Origin: Streptomyces sp. NBC_00154
Lineage (GTDB): Bacteria; Actinomycetota; Actinomycetes; Streptomycetales; Streptomycetaceae
NCBI RefSeq assembly: GCF_026342835.1
Contig: NZ_JAPEMI010000002.1
Location: 1,426,001 to 1,490,000 of the forward strand
Direction of reading: 5' to 3'
Length of the DNA stretch: 64,000 nt
Below are positions 8,416 through 16,934 of the stretch, in pieces. The position numbers and the translations under genes were made by a program. Positions within the stretch are counted from its first letter, which is position 1. Each line of letters begins with the position of its first letter. Under the pieces are notes generated by a model. It did no database searches. It was not told where the DNA came from and saw nothing but the letters and a program-made list of their open reading frames with translations.

Positions 8416-8889
8416 TCATGTCCCGTCGTGCTGATTCCAGTTGCCCGGTCCGAGCGCCTGTGCGTTGAGCGCGCCGAGCATGCGACGGAGGTGGGTGCGC
8501 ACCTGTTCCTGCTCCTCGGGCAGGAACGGTTCCAGGGTCTCCTCCTCGCACGGTTCGAGCGCAGTCTCGCCCTGTAGTGCCAGGGCGTTGCCCGCGGCCG
8601 TGACGCACATTTCGATGATCTTTCCGTGCGTGGGGTGGGGACGCCGCTCGACCAGTCCACGCTCGACCAGACCCCGCAGCGCTGTGCCCATGGACTGTGC
8701 GGTGACGCCGCATCGGCGGGCGAGTTCGGCACTGGACAGAGGCCCGTCCAGGCTCAATCGGACGAGCGTGCTGAATTGCGCCTGGGTCAGTCCGAGGGGG
8801 CGCAATGCCCGTTCGAAGCGTTGCGTGTACGCCTGCGAGATCTGCCAAATCAGGTAGCCGATGCGCTCGCTGGGATCCTTCACCGCCAC
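8416..8889 (-). CDS. MarR-family transcriptional regulator
   Basis: The GTG at 8889 is preferred. It follows GGAGAGG by about six bases, while a longer reading would start inside the operator palindrome. The 157-residue protein has the MarR winged helix (SSAELARRCGVTAQSMGTAL then RGLVERGLVERRPHPTHGK). It diverges from an exporter-like membrane gene, with a near-perfect palindrome between them, so autoregulation and control of the exporter are the natural model. A Cys and several acidic residues lie C-terminally, but the ligand is unknown. Confidence 0.88.
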   Translation of the reverse strand: MAVKDPSERIGYLIWQISQAYTQRFERALRPLGLTQAQFSTLVRLSLDGPLSSAELARRCGVTAQSMGTALRGLVERGLVERRPHPTHGKIIEMCVTAAGNALALQGETALEPCEEETLEPFLPEEQEQVRTHLRRMLGALNAQALGPGNWNQHDGT

Positions 8890-8905
8890 CGATGCCTCTC
8901 CATGC

Positions 8906-8933
8906 GTAAGGTAACTTATATAAGTCACCTTAC
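8906..8933. promoter_or_regulatory. MarR-type operator palindrome
   Basis: A 28-bp near-perfect palindrome (half-site GTAAGGTAACTTAT, one mismatched pair) sits in the 65-bp gap between the divergent MarR gene and the membrane gene. It is AT-rich against a GC-rich background and is placed to cover both promoters, which is typical of MarR-family operators. Confidence 0.75.
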
Positions 8934-8954
8934 ACGATGAAGGCCGAGGAACCC

Positions 8955-10052
8955 ATGCTCAGCACTGCGTCCACAAGCGAAGGTCCATTCCCTGATATCG
9001 ACCCGGGGCCGGGGCGACACCGCCACCAGCCAGGTCCGCAGAGTGACGCCCCACCCGAGCGGCCGGGGCTGACCGGTCCACGGGCGGTGCTCAAGCCCGT
9101 GATCTCTGTGCTGACCATCGGCCTGGTCTTCGTCAGCGTCTTCCTCGCCGCCTTCCATACGCCCCAGGCGCACCGGCTGCCGGTCGCCGTCGCCGCATCT
9201 GACAAGACCGCGGCACATTTCGACGTTCGGCTGCAGCGTGTCTCGCCAGACGGCTTCCAGGTCGACCGGTACCCGGACAATGCCTCGGCCCGTCGGGCGG
9301 TTGAGCACCGCCAGGCGTATGCCGCGTTGTTGGCCGACGGCGGCAAGCCCAAGATCGTGTACGCGGGTGCGAACGGTCCTGCGGTGTCCGCGCTGGTGGC
9401 GCCGCTCGCCAGTCTGTGCACCCAGGGCTGTCGGCCGGCAGAGGGGAAGTGGCCCGTGATCGACATCCTTCCGCTGTCGAGTGGAGACAGCCGGGGTCTA
9501 TCGGTCTTCTACGCGTCATTCGGGCTGGTGCTGGCAGGGTTTCTCTTCGGTCAGATGACCTACCAAGTGGCACCGCGCCTCTCTTTCGGGCAGCGCGTGA
9601 GCAGTCTGGCGCTGTTCGCGGTCGTTGGCGGGCTGGCGACAGCACTCATTGCGAGTACGGCCTTCGGAGCCATACCTGGTCCCTTTCTGGGCATCGTGGG
9701 GCTTGTGGCGCTGATGGCGGGGGCTGTAGCGGCGGCCACCATACTTTTGATCCGGATCTTCGGCCCGATCGGAGTTCTGCTGGCGTCGATCTTCATGATC
9801 GTGATGGGTAACGCCAGCAGCGGTGGGGTGCTGCCGCCCGAATTTCTTCCTGGTTGGCTGAAACCACTCGCCTCGGTTATGCCTCCGGGCGTCGGCGTCC
9901 GCGCACTGGACGGGATCGCCTACTTCCACCACGACGGGCTGGTCAGCGGTGTTGTGGTTCTTTCGGCCTGGATCGCCCTGTGTATCGCGGCGCTGTTCTT
10001 CCTCGACCGGATCGCCGCATCTGCCGCGATCCTGCACGCCGCGAGGCCATGA
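8955..10052 (+). CDS. ABC-2/YhgE-like multidrug export membrane protein
   Basis: ATG 8955 has GAGGA five bases upstream. An in-frame ATG at 8937 lacks a ribosome site. The 365-residue protein has one N-terminal membrane helix (VISVLTIGLVFVSVFLAAF), an extracytoplasmic loop of about 120 residues (PVAVAASDK...PDNASARRAVEHRQ), then five helices. This is the topology of ABC-2-type/YhgE-Pip/DUF3533-like exporters. The motif GNASSGGVLPPEFLPGWLKP resembles the conserved segment of that family before the last helices. It is probably repressed by the divergent MarR and exports a hydrophobic compound. No ATPase gene is adjacent. From 10053 to 10470 I see no gene. Confidence 0.72.
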   Translation: MLSTASTSEGPFPDIDPGPGRHRHQPGPQSDAPPERPGLTGPRAVLKPVISVLTIGLVFVSVFLAAFHTPQAHRLPVAVAASDKTAAHFDVRLQRVSPDGFQVDRYPDNASARRAVEHRQAYAALLADGGKPKIVYAGANGPAVSALVAPLASLCTQGCRPAEGKWPVIDILPLSSGDSRGLSVFYASFGLVLAGFLFGQMTYQVAPRLSFGQRVSSLALFAVVGGLATALIASTAFGAIPGPFLGIVGLVALMAGAVAAATILLIRIFGPIGVLLASIFMIVMGNASSGGVLPPEFLPGWLKPLASVMPPGVGVRALDGIAYFHHDGLVSGVVVLSAWIALCIAALFFLDRIAASAAILHAARP

Positions 10053-10470
10053 GGGCGCCGGTGGGTACCGAAGCCGGCCCGGCGCCCCGCAACCCGGCCA
10101 GGTGCGGCGCCTGGCGGCCGCCGCTGTCACCTCCTGCGGCCGGTGCGGAAGATGGACGGTTCCGGCAGTGTGCCGCCCTCCGGGCTGTCGGGCGCGACGC
10201 GTGCGCGGTGGGCCCGAGGAAGAAGGACGTGTGGCTGACGGCCGTCAACCCGCGCCTCGCGGTCTCGCTCGTCAATCGGTCGACGGATCCACATGCCCGG
10301 TGCATTCCGCGCCCGCCGGAGCCGTATGCCGTGTCGTCCTTACTGGATTCGTGGGCACAGGGCTTTTCGGGGGTCTCCCTACTCCGGAATTGGAGGGCGG
10401 TCCAGCCTGCGGCGCGCGCTGCGTCGGTGTTGGCCGCGTTGGCATATGACGTCTCCCGCGGTCACCGTGC

Positions 10471-10890
10471 TCACGCCTCCTGCTTGGCGTCGATCTCGGA
10501 GATCAGGGCCTCGATGCGGGTCTTGATCTCGTCGCGGATCGGACGGACGGACTCGACACCCTTGCCCGCCGGGTCCTCCAGCGCCCAGTCGAGATAATTC
10601 TTGCCGGGGAAGATCGGGCAGGCGTCGCCGCAGCCCATCGTGATCACGTAGTCCGACGCCTGCACGGCCTCGGTGGTGAGGATCTTCGGCTTCTGGTCGG
10701 AGATGTCGATGCCGAGTTCCTTCATCGCCTCGACCGCGGCCGGGTTGACCTGGTCACCCGGGATGGAGCCGGCGGAGCGGACCTCGATCCGGTCGCCGGC
10801 GAGATGGTTGAGGAATCCGGCGGCCATCTGCGAGCGACCGGCATTGTGGACGCAGACGAAGAGCACGGAGGCGAGCGGGCTGGAGGACAT
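10471..10890 (-). CDS. arsC: Arsenate reductase, low-molecular-weight phosphatase type
   Basis: ATG 10890 follows GAAGGAAG. The 139-residue protein has the phosphatase P-loop CVHNAGRS (Cys13, Arg19) and the two further cysteines of the thioredoxin-coupled ArsC mechanism (MGCGDACP, Cys87 and Cys91), with the Asp loop LDWALEDP. It reduces arsenate to arsenite in the cytosol. It is on the strand opposite to arsR and the aquaglyceroporin and is preceded by the tail of a second arsC copy. Confidence 0.92.
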   Translation of the reverse strand: MSSSPLASVLFVCVHNAGRSQMAAGFLNHLAGDRIEVRSAGSIPGDQVNPAAVEAMKELGIDISDQKPKILTTEAVQASDYVITMGCGDACPIFPGKNYLDWALEDPAGKGVESVRPIRDEIKTRIEALISEIDAKQEA

Positions 10891-10929
10891 CGGTTCTTCC
10901 TTCAGTGTGTGGATCAGGTGGTTCAACCG

Positions 10930-11070
10930 GCGGTGCGGGACGGCGGATCAGGTGGTCGAGCAGATCGGTGATGCGGGTGTCGATCTCGTCGCGGATGCGG
11001 CGTACGACGGCGATCGGGGCGCCCTCAGGGTCGGCGACGGGCCAGTCGAGGTGGCGACGGCCAGCGGGCC
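10930..11070 (-). pseudogene. arsC C-terminal remnant
   Basis: The minus strand reads HLDWPVADPEGAPIAVVRRI then RDEIDTRITDLLDHLI, equivalent to the end of ArsC (compare YLDWALEDPAGKGVESVRPI in the intact copy). The P-loop half is missing. It is placed directly upstream of intact arsC on the same strand, so an ancestral tandem pair has lost most of one member. The 11080-11556 stretch holds no assignable gene. Confidence 0.6.
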
Positions 11071-11556
11071 GCTTTGGCCGCGAGACGTTTCGGGTGGAAC
11101 GGGGGGTTCACAACTGCTGGGCACACAAGCTGCTTTGGCGAACATGGGCACGATTGAGTGAACGGTGCGACGGTCTGTGGGCATGGCTGGCGGGGTGTGC
11201 GTAATGTTCTCGGTGCGATCTGGGACGCCGGGTGTGGCGTCAGCGGTCGGGGCCCCCGTGTCACCAGCGAGATGGTTCGGGGCCTCCCCGTCGCCTCTGG
11301 CCACACCCATATGGCCAGGTCGTAGGGATGCCGCCCGCCCGGGACGGACCGCATACGGGATATGCGTCGCCGACCGGGATGCGAAAGCGGAGGACCAGCG
11401 CGCCCAACACCGTTCGGGGCGCGCCAGTGAGTCAGGACTCACTCCTGCTCACTGCCCAGGAACGGTGAAGCCATGACAATCCCCCTCACTGGGGTGCGGG
11501 TCCAAGGGGTCAGACCGGGCTGGTATCAGCTCGGAGTGATGTGAAAGTATCAGCCC

Positions 11557-11871
11557 ATGATGACGTCAGTCGACACTGACCTGATCCGGGTTCTGGCCGA
11601 CCCGCTCAGGCTCCGGATCGTGACCCTGCTCGCCCGGGAGACGCTCTGCACCACGCACCTGGTCGAGGAGACGGGTGCCAAGCAGACCAATCTCTCCAAC
11701 CACCTGAAGGTGCTGCGGGAGGCGGGCGTGGTCGAGACGGAGCCGTGTGGCCGGTTCACCTACTACCGGCTCAAGCCTGATGCCATCGCCTCCCTCGCCG
11801 GCCAGTTCGCCGACCTCGCGGAAGCCGCGCGCTCCACCGCCGAGGGCAATGTCAAGCGGTCCTGCCCCTGA
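11557..11871 (+). CDS. arsR: ArsR-family arsenic-type repressor
   Basis: The 104-residue winged-helix protein has PLRLRIVTLLARETLCTTHL followed by the recognition region KQTNLSNHLKVLREAGVVET and the wing FTYYRLKP. The cysteine in ETLCTTH lies where ArsR proteins bind metalloid near alpha-3, and a second Cys is at the C-terminus (KRSCP). It starts an operon with the aquaglyceroporin 38 bp downstream and is expected to repress it in the absence of arsenite. Start at the first or second of two adjacent ATGs. Confidence 0.88.
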   Translation: MMTSVDTDLIRVLADPLRLRIVTLLARETLCTTHLVEETGAKQTNLSNHLKVLREAGVVETEPCGRFTYYRLKPDAIASLAGQFADLAEAARSTAEGNVKRSCP

Positions 11872-11909
11872 TCCCCGTCGCCCGAGGCGACAGCACCGAG
11901 GAGTCTTTG

Positions 11910-12689
11910 TTGACCGCCACCCACGAGTCCGCCACGGGGTCCCCCATAGCGGCCGAACCGCAGTCGGCGCCGGGCGCCACCCCGCCCCGTACCCCGCTGG
12001 TCGCCAAGGCGGCCGCCGAACTGTTCGGTACGGCGGCCTTGGTGGCGGTCGTGGTCGGCTCCGGTATCCAGGCCACTGAGCTGACCCACGATGTCGGCCT
12101 CCAACTGCTGGTCAACTCCCTGGCCACCGTCTTCGGGCTCGGCGTCCTGATCACGCTGCTCGGTCCGGTCTCCGGCGCGCACTTCAACCCCGCCGTCACA
12201 CTGGCCGAGTGGTGGACCGCCCGGCGCGGCGGCGCCGGAGTCACCCTTCGGGAGGCGGCTGTGTACGTCCCCGCGCAGATCGTCGGTGCGATCGCAGGCG
12301 CCGTTCTGGCCGATGCGATGTTCGGCGAGCCGCTGGTGAAGTGGTCCACCCACGACCGCTCTGCCGGGCACCTGTTGCTGGGCGAAGTCGTCGCCACCGC
12401 CGGACTGATCCTGCTGATCTTCGGCCTGGCCCGGACCGACCGCCTGCGCTTTGCCCCCGTGGCCGTTGCCTCGTACATCGGCGCCGCCTACTGGTTCACG
12501 TCCTCGACGTCCTTCGCCAACCCGGCGGTGACGATCGGCCGCGCCTTCACCGACACCTTCGCGGGCATCGCACCGGGCTCTGTCGCGGGCTTCATCGGCG
12601 TGCAGCTCGTCGGCGCGGTGGTGGGGCTGGCGCTGGTGGCGCTCATCTTCATGCCGGGTCGGGACGCCGCCGAGCAGCCCGCCGTATGA
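11910..12689 (+). CDS. MIP-family aquaglyceroporin of an ars operon
   Basis: The TTG at 11910 gives the better spacing to GAGGAG. An adjacent TTG is at 11907. The 259-residue protein has six membrane helices and the two NPA half-helix motifs of aquaporins (AHFNPAVTLAEWW and SFANPAVTIGRAF). In the ars context this matches AqpS-type channels that let arsenite leave the cell down its gradient after ArsC action, replacing ArsB/Acr3. No arsenite pump is present in the window. Confidence 0.88.
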   Translation: MTATHESATGSPIAAEPQSAPGATPPRTPLVAKAAAELFGTAALVAVVVGSGIQATELTHDVGLQLLVNSLATVFGLGVLITLLGPVSGAHFNPAVTLAEWWTARRGGAGVTLREAAVYVPAQIVGAIAGAVLADAMFGEPLVKWSTHDRSAGHLLLGEVVATAGLILLIFGLARTDRLRFAPVAVASYIGAAYWFTSSTSFANPAVTIGRAFTDTFAGIAPGSVAGFIGVQLVGAVVGLALVALIFMPGRDAAEQPAV

Positions 12690-13020
12690 CGCGGGGACCC
12701 AGGTCGTAGCGATCGGCGGCGACCAGTCCGGGCTCGCCGTCGGGTACCACGTGCGCCGGCTCGGCCTGGACTTCGTCATCTCGATGCCGGGTTAACGCCG
12801 GGCGGTGCCGGGCAGCAGACCTGGGCTCGCTGCACCTGTTCTCCCCGGCCGCGTTCTCCTCGCCGCCGGGATGGCTCATGCCGGCGCAGGCGGGCGAGGA
12901 GGATCCGGACACGGCGTACGTGCTGTCGTACCTGCGCGACCACGAGAATCGCTACGATCTGCCCGTCCAGCGGTCGGTGCGTGTCGCGGGCGTACTTCCG
13001 GACGGCGAACCTCACCCGTA
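12690..13020 (+). pseudogene. ArsO-like flavin monooxygenase remnant
   Basis: Two frames hold the beginning of an FAD/NAD(P)-binding monooxygenase: QVVAIGGDQSGLAVGYHVRR (altered GxGxxG), then, after a stop and shift near 12792, LHLFSPAAFSSPPGWLMPAQ and TAYVLSYLRDHENRYDLPVQ. The C-terminal 200 residues are gone. Such genes commonly follow aqpS/arsR in actinomycete ars loci, so this is a decayed operon member. Confidence 0.6.
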
Positions 13021-13113
13021 CGGGTGGCGATCGGGGTCCGGCCGCGCATTCGGCATCCGGCTGACCGCCTCGCCCCGTCGCAAGGCCAGCTGGTATTGGC
13101 GGCCACTGATCGT

Positions 13114-13479
13114 TCAGCTCGTCAAAGTTCCCTGGTGGAAGTACATGCGCCAGCCCGCTTCCGTCAGACGCCACACGGAGCTGCGCCATGCTCGTCGCCC
13201 ACAGTGGTCGGCGAAGTACGTCAGATGAACGATGCCGGGAGCGAGTACGGCCCCCGACATCTCGCTGACCTTGACCGGAGCTTCGGGGACCACCGAACCG
13301 TCACTCGTCACCGTGAGAATCGACGTCGCGTCCCAGAGCTGCCCCGACGCTCCGATCTCGAGGAACTCCGGGTCCAGGAGCTCCGAGACCAGGGACCGCG
13401 AAGCACGCACGTCAGGGTCGAGAAGCCGCATCTCCGCCTCAACGGCCGCTTGAACGGCACGCTCACTCTCGTCTGCCAT
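13114..13479 (-). CDS. SnoaL/DUF4440-like NTF2-fold protein
   Basis: The 121-residue protein matches the NTF2-like DUF4440 pattern: an N-terminal helix (AVQAAVEAEMRLLDPDVRAS), the family motif LVSELLDPEFLEIGASGQLW, and the final strand pair (WRLTEAGWRMYFHQGTL). These small cone-shaped domains act as enzymes or binding domains. The ligand cannot be deduced. It stands alone between the ars locus and a cysteine hydrolase gene. Confidence 0.8.
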   Translation of the reverse strand: MADESERAVQAAVEAEMRLLDPDVRASRSLVSELLDPEFLEIGASGQLWDATSILTVTSDGSVVPEAPVKVSEMSGAVLAPGIVHLTYFADHCGRRAWRSSVWRLTEAGWRMYFHQGTLTS

Positions 13480-13651
13480 GCACGGACCCTACGGACGTTC
13501 CTCATCACGTCACAGCGAATTAGGTTCGCCCGAAGGGCGGGGCCGGCAATTCCGCCGGAGCGCTGCGGACAGCGGAGGACGCCGGGGCGCGTCGACCCTT
13601 GTGGTGGGTGGACGTGCCCCGGCTCTTCGCAGTCCTGCGGGCGGTGGGGTG

Positions 13652-14196
13652 TCAGGTGAGGTCGGAGATCCAGGCGTCGATGGTGGTGACGTCGGCCTGG
13701 CGGGGAAGACCTTCTCGGTCAGCACCCGGTGGACCTCAGGGTCGGCGTCGCCGCAGCCGTCGGCAGGCCGGTGACGGTAGTCGAGGTCGGCGGCCTGGCG
13801 GAGGGTGGACAGGACGACGCCGCAGGTGACGAGGCCGGTCAGGACGAGGGGGTCGATGCCGCCGCCGCGCAGGACGAGGTCGAGGTCGCTGCCGGCGAAG
13901 GCGCTGACGCGCTTCTTGGTGACGATGCTCTCGCCCGGTCGGGGCGCGACATCGGGGTGGATGGCGGCTACGGGGTCACCGTCGGTGAAGGTGCCGTCGG
14001 GCAGGGTGTTGAAGAAGGGGCTGGACTTGGTCTCGGGGTGGCCGGGGCGGAAGCCGAGGACGACGTACACCACGGGGACGCCCGCGGTCCGTGCGGCGGT
14101 GACGGCTCGTGCGACGCGCGGTGTGTAGTCGGGGCCGGGGACGCGCTCGGTGATGGCCTGCTGGACGTCCATCACGAGCAGGGCGGGGTTGGTCAC
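13652..14196 (-). pseudogene. Isochorismatase-family cysteine hydrolase, frameshifted
   Basis: GTG 14196 (AAGG upstream) starts NPALLVMDVQQAI with the catalytic Asp. Lys (IVTKKRVSAF) and Cys (VLTGLVTCGVVLS) of the isochorismatase-like triad are present. After DYR the sequence departs from the family for a few codons. After KVFP a missing C in a C-run (about 13706) shifts the frame, and the normal ending (RQADVTTIDAWISDLT, stop 13652) is in the next frame. As read, translation continues to 13510. Either a sequencing error or a late lesion. The core is intact. Confidence 0.7.
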
Positions 14197-14328
14197 TGGC
14201 CTTCGCTCAAGGCGGGGGACGGAGCGCGGCAGCTGGCGCCGTAGCACGAGGATTGTCACACCGAGCCCGCCTGTGCCCTGGCGCCCCCAGTGACTGCGAC
14301 CGGAAGGCGCCAGGGCGGCCGGGGTGTG

Positions 14329-15009
14329 TCAGATGCTGAAGACGCGTTCGGCCTGGTCGCGGTGGGTGGTGTGCAGCTCCCAGTAGACGGGGGAGATGGC
14401 CTCGGGCGGGGCCACGGGGAGCGCGCTTTCGATGACGGCGGTGCCGATGGATACGTCGATGCCGACGTGTGCGGCCTGGATGCCGGTGCCGGCCAGTTCC
14501 TTGTGCAGATTGATCGCCCAGTTGCGCAGCGCTGCCGCGGCGGCGTTCACGTTGCCGACCTCCGGTACGGGGTCGATGGACCCGGCGCCGGTGGTGTAGA
14601 GCAGGGTGCCTGCGCTTGTCTCGCGCATGGCGGGCAGCACCGCCTGGGTGGCGGCAATGGCCCCGTAGAGCTGGAACTCCATCTCGTGCTGCACGTGGGA
14701 CGGGTCCGTCCCGGTGGGGGTCGTCAGGGCGGTGGAGCCGAACGATCCCACCGGGGAGTACTCCAGGACGTCGATGCCGCCGAACCGCGCGGCTGCATCC
14801 TTGAGGGCCTGGGTGAGGGCGTCGCGGTCGAGTACGTCCGCGGGAAACGCCGCAGCGGTGATGCCCTCAGCGGTGAGCTGGCTGACGAGTTCGTCGAGCT
14901 TGGCGCGATTGCGCGAGATCAGGGCGACGTCGAAGTCGTGGGCGCCGAAGGTGCGGGCGATGGCCAGGCCCAACTGGGGGCCGGCTCCGATGATGGCGAT
15001 GCTGGTCAC
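14329..15009 (-). CDS. SDR-family NAD(P)-dependent oxidoreductase
   Basis: GTG 15009 has GGAAGGA upstream. The 226-residue protein opens with the Rossmann motif IAIIGAGPQLGLAIARTFG (GxGxxxG variant) and has NVNAAAAALRNWAINLHKEL in place of the usual YxxxK helix, so it is an atypical or divergent SDR and the catalytic Tyr is uncertain. It diverges from a TetR gene with three copies of an operator-like repeat between them, so it is probably the TetR target. Confidence 0.85.
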   Translation of the reverse strand: MTSIAIIGAGPQLGLAIARTFGAHDFDVALISRNRAKLDELVSQLTAEGITAAAFPADVLDRDALTQALKDAAARFGGIDVLEYSPVGSFGSTALTTPTGTDPSHVQHEMEFQLYGAIAATQAVLPAMRETSAGTLLYTTGAGSIDPVPEVGNVNAAAAALRNWAINLHKELAGTGIQAAHVGIDVSIGTAVIESALPVAPPEAISPVYWELHTTHRDQAERVFSI

Positions 15010-15078
15010 GACGATCCTTCCGTAAAGCTTCGTTTGAGGGTGTCGGGCGGCGGCGCCGGACAGCGCCCAACCCGTATC

Positions 15079-15164
15079 CGGATAAGGCTTTCCGTTTTTG
15101 AAACGGATAGCCCTTTCCCTTTCTGCTCCGCCAGCGTAACACTAGAAACGGATAGGGCATTCCG
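15079..15164. promoter_or_regulatory. Three iterated operator repeats (CGGATAnnnCnTTCC)
   Basis: Three related 16-mers lie between the divergent SDR and TetR genes: CGGATAAGGCTTTCCG (15079-15094), CGGATAGCCCTTTCCC (15104-15119) and CGGATAGGGCATTCCG (15149-15164). Each is an imperfect palindrome, and the last lies 19 bp before the TetR ATG. They are the best candidate TetR binding sites and would cover both promoters. Confidence 0.7.
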
Positions 15165-15182
15165 ATTGCTAGAGTGGCCGTC

Positions 15183-15866
15183 ATGACCCCTGGCACCCAG
15201 CACTCCGATGGCCAGCCCCTGCGCAGCGACGCCGAGCGCAACCGAGGGCGGATCATCGCCGCTGCGCGCACGGTGTTCGGGCGCGATGGTCTGGGCGCCT
15301 CGATGGCCTCCGTGGCCCGCGAGGCAGGAGTGGGGATCGCTACGATCTTCCGGCACTTCCGTGGCAAGGAGGAACTGGTCGCCGCTGTCTTCGCCGACCG
15401 TATGGACGCCTACGTCACCGCCGTCAACGATGCTCTCGACGTGCCCGACCCCTGGGAGGGATTCACCGGGTTCGTCGAGGCGATCTGCGCCATGCAGGCG
15501 GCTGATCGTGGCTTCGCCGACGTGCTGACCATGACGTTTCCTGGGGCCAAAACTCTGGAGGAGCGCCGTGCCGAGAGTTTCAAGGGATTTCTGGCCCTCA
15601 TCGCCCGCGCCAAGGACAGCGGGCGACTGCGTGAGGATTTCACGAACCAGGACCTTGTCATCGTGCTCATCGCCAACGCGGGCGTCGTCAACTTCGCCGG
15701 CGACGCCGCGCCGGATGCCTGGCGCCGTCTCGTTGCGCTGCTGATCCAGTCCTTCCAGGCGCCGGCCCGTGGCCCGCTGCCCGACCCGCCTGAGGATGCC
15801 GCCTTGTACGAGGCGATGCTCCGCGCCAGTCCGGCGGGCCTCACTCCGCCGGCCCAGGACACCTGA
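15183..15866 (+). CDS. TetR-family regulator of the adjacent SDR
   Basis: ATG 15183 lies very close to the expected promoter and has no clear ribosome site, so a leaderless or near-leaderless message is likely. The 227-residue protein has an N-terminal TetR HTH (IIAAARTVFGRDGLGASMAS then GVGIATIFRHFRGKEELVAA). The C-terminal domain has an SbtR/TetR_C-type look (GRLREDFTNQDLVIVLIANA). It likely binds the triple repeat upstream and controls the divergent SDR gene. Confidence 0.88.
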   Translation: MTPGTQHSDGQPLRSDAERNRGRIIAAARTVFGRDGLGASMASVAREAGVGIATIFRHFRGKEELVAAVFADRMDAYVTAVNDALDVPDPWEGFTGFVEAICAMQAADRGFADVLTMTFPGAKTLEERRAESFKGFLALIARAKDSGRLREDFTNQDLVIVLIANAGVVNFAGDAAPDAWRRLVALLIQSFQAPARGPLPDPPEDAALYEAMLRASPAGLTPPAQDT

Positions 15867-16034
15867 TCCGCAGGTGGCCCGCACCGGAGCAGCGGATCGC
15901 CGCGATGTAGTCCGGGCTTCGCCTTAGGCACGGCTTGCGGCTGAACTCGGGTCCGCCGGGGGCACAGCCCGCCGCGGTGGGCGTTGGGCGCGGAACGCCT
16001 TCGGCCGCTTGTCCGTGGTGGGGCGAGGGCGCCG

Positions 16035-16748
16035 TCAGTCGAGCGGGACGCCTGTGTGGTTCTCCAGGGCCCGGACGAGGCGGCTCTGGAATCGTTCGTC
16101 TTGAGCCGCTGGGTGCGGTTCCTGTGTCTGGTGGTGGTGCCAGTAGCCGCCGGTGTGCGGGGTCACGTCGTGGTGGGTGGTGAGCCACACCTGTGTCTGA
16201 TGCCCGGCGGTCAGGTCGTCCGGTGCGCCGGGGCCGCCCATCCGTGTGGGCACCCAGCCGGGGTCGACCGCGTGGCTGGAGGTTCCCTTCCACCGGGACG
16301 CGAGTGCGAGCGCGAGGGTAGTGACCCACAGTTTGCTGTCGTCGTAGGAAGCGGTGCCGGCGGCCAGTCGGCTTAGATCGGTGGAGCCGGTTCGGTGCAT
16401 GGAGGTGCTGAGGTAGATGAGCCTGCCTGGTTTGTCCATCAGGGCTGTCAGTACGTACGGCGCAATAGTGTTGACGGTGACTGCTTCGGGGGAGCGCATG
16501 ACGCCGGCGTTGTGGATGACAGTGTCGAAGCGGCCGTACGCGGCAGCCTGCCGGGCAACGCCGTGGATCTCGTCGAGGTCGGTGAGGTCCCCCAGGAGGA
16601 CGCCCTTCCACCGGGCGGCATCACCTGCGTCGGTGAGACGAGCCGGGTTGCGGACATGGACGACCATCTTGTGCCCGTCGTCGGCCAAAGCCTTCGCCGT
16701 GTCATGTCCGAGCCCGCTGGATGCCCCAGTCACCAGAATCAGTGCCAT
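16035..16748 (-). CDS. SDR-family oxidoreductase
   Basis: ATG 16748 starts ALILVTGASSGLGHDTAKAL with the TGxxxGxG cofactor motif. The 237-residue protein keeps NAG (FDTVIHNAGVM), the catalytic Ser strand (LIYLSTSMHRTG) and YDDSKLW (YxxxK). It is a cytosolic NAD(P)H-dependent reductase of unknown substrate. Upstream on the same strand are a zinc alcohol dehydrogenase (187 bp away) and an MFS pump, which together resemble a detoxification module under a divergent XRE regulator. Confidence 0.88.
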   Translation of the reverse strand: MALILVTGASSGLGHDTAKALADDGHKMVVHVRNPARLTDAGDAARWKGVLLGDLTDLDEIHGVARQAAAYGRFDTVIHNAGVMRSPEAVTVNTIAPYVLTALMDKPGRLIYLSTSMHRTGSTDLSRLAAGTASYDDSKLWVTTLALALASRWKGTSSHAVDPGWVPTRMGGPGAPDDLTAGHQTQVWLTTHHDVTPHTGGYWHHHQTQEPHPAAQDERFQSRLVRALENHTGVPLD

Positions 16749-16934
16749 GTCCGTCGTCTTTCGTCTGCGGTGTCGGTCGGGTGCCCGCCTTCGCCGAGGG
16801 CGGGCGTGAAGGGCCAGTGAGCCAAGCTCCGCCGTCCGACCACCATGCCTATCCTCTACGAGTTCCAACACGCTGCCGGCGGCCCGGCCCGCCCCGCGGC
16901 GGCGATGCGGGGCGGGGCTACAGTGTGGGGCGGG

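Noticed and set aside
10053-10470. Possible gene between the exporter and arsC
   Set aside because: Open frames on both strands are short, mutually overlapping and lack recognisable motifs or ribosome sites.
11080-11170. IS256-type transposase scrap (VHNCWAHKL...)
   Set aside because: The resemblance to the CWVHKT motif is too short and too weak to support a call.
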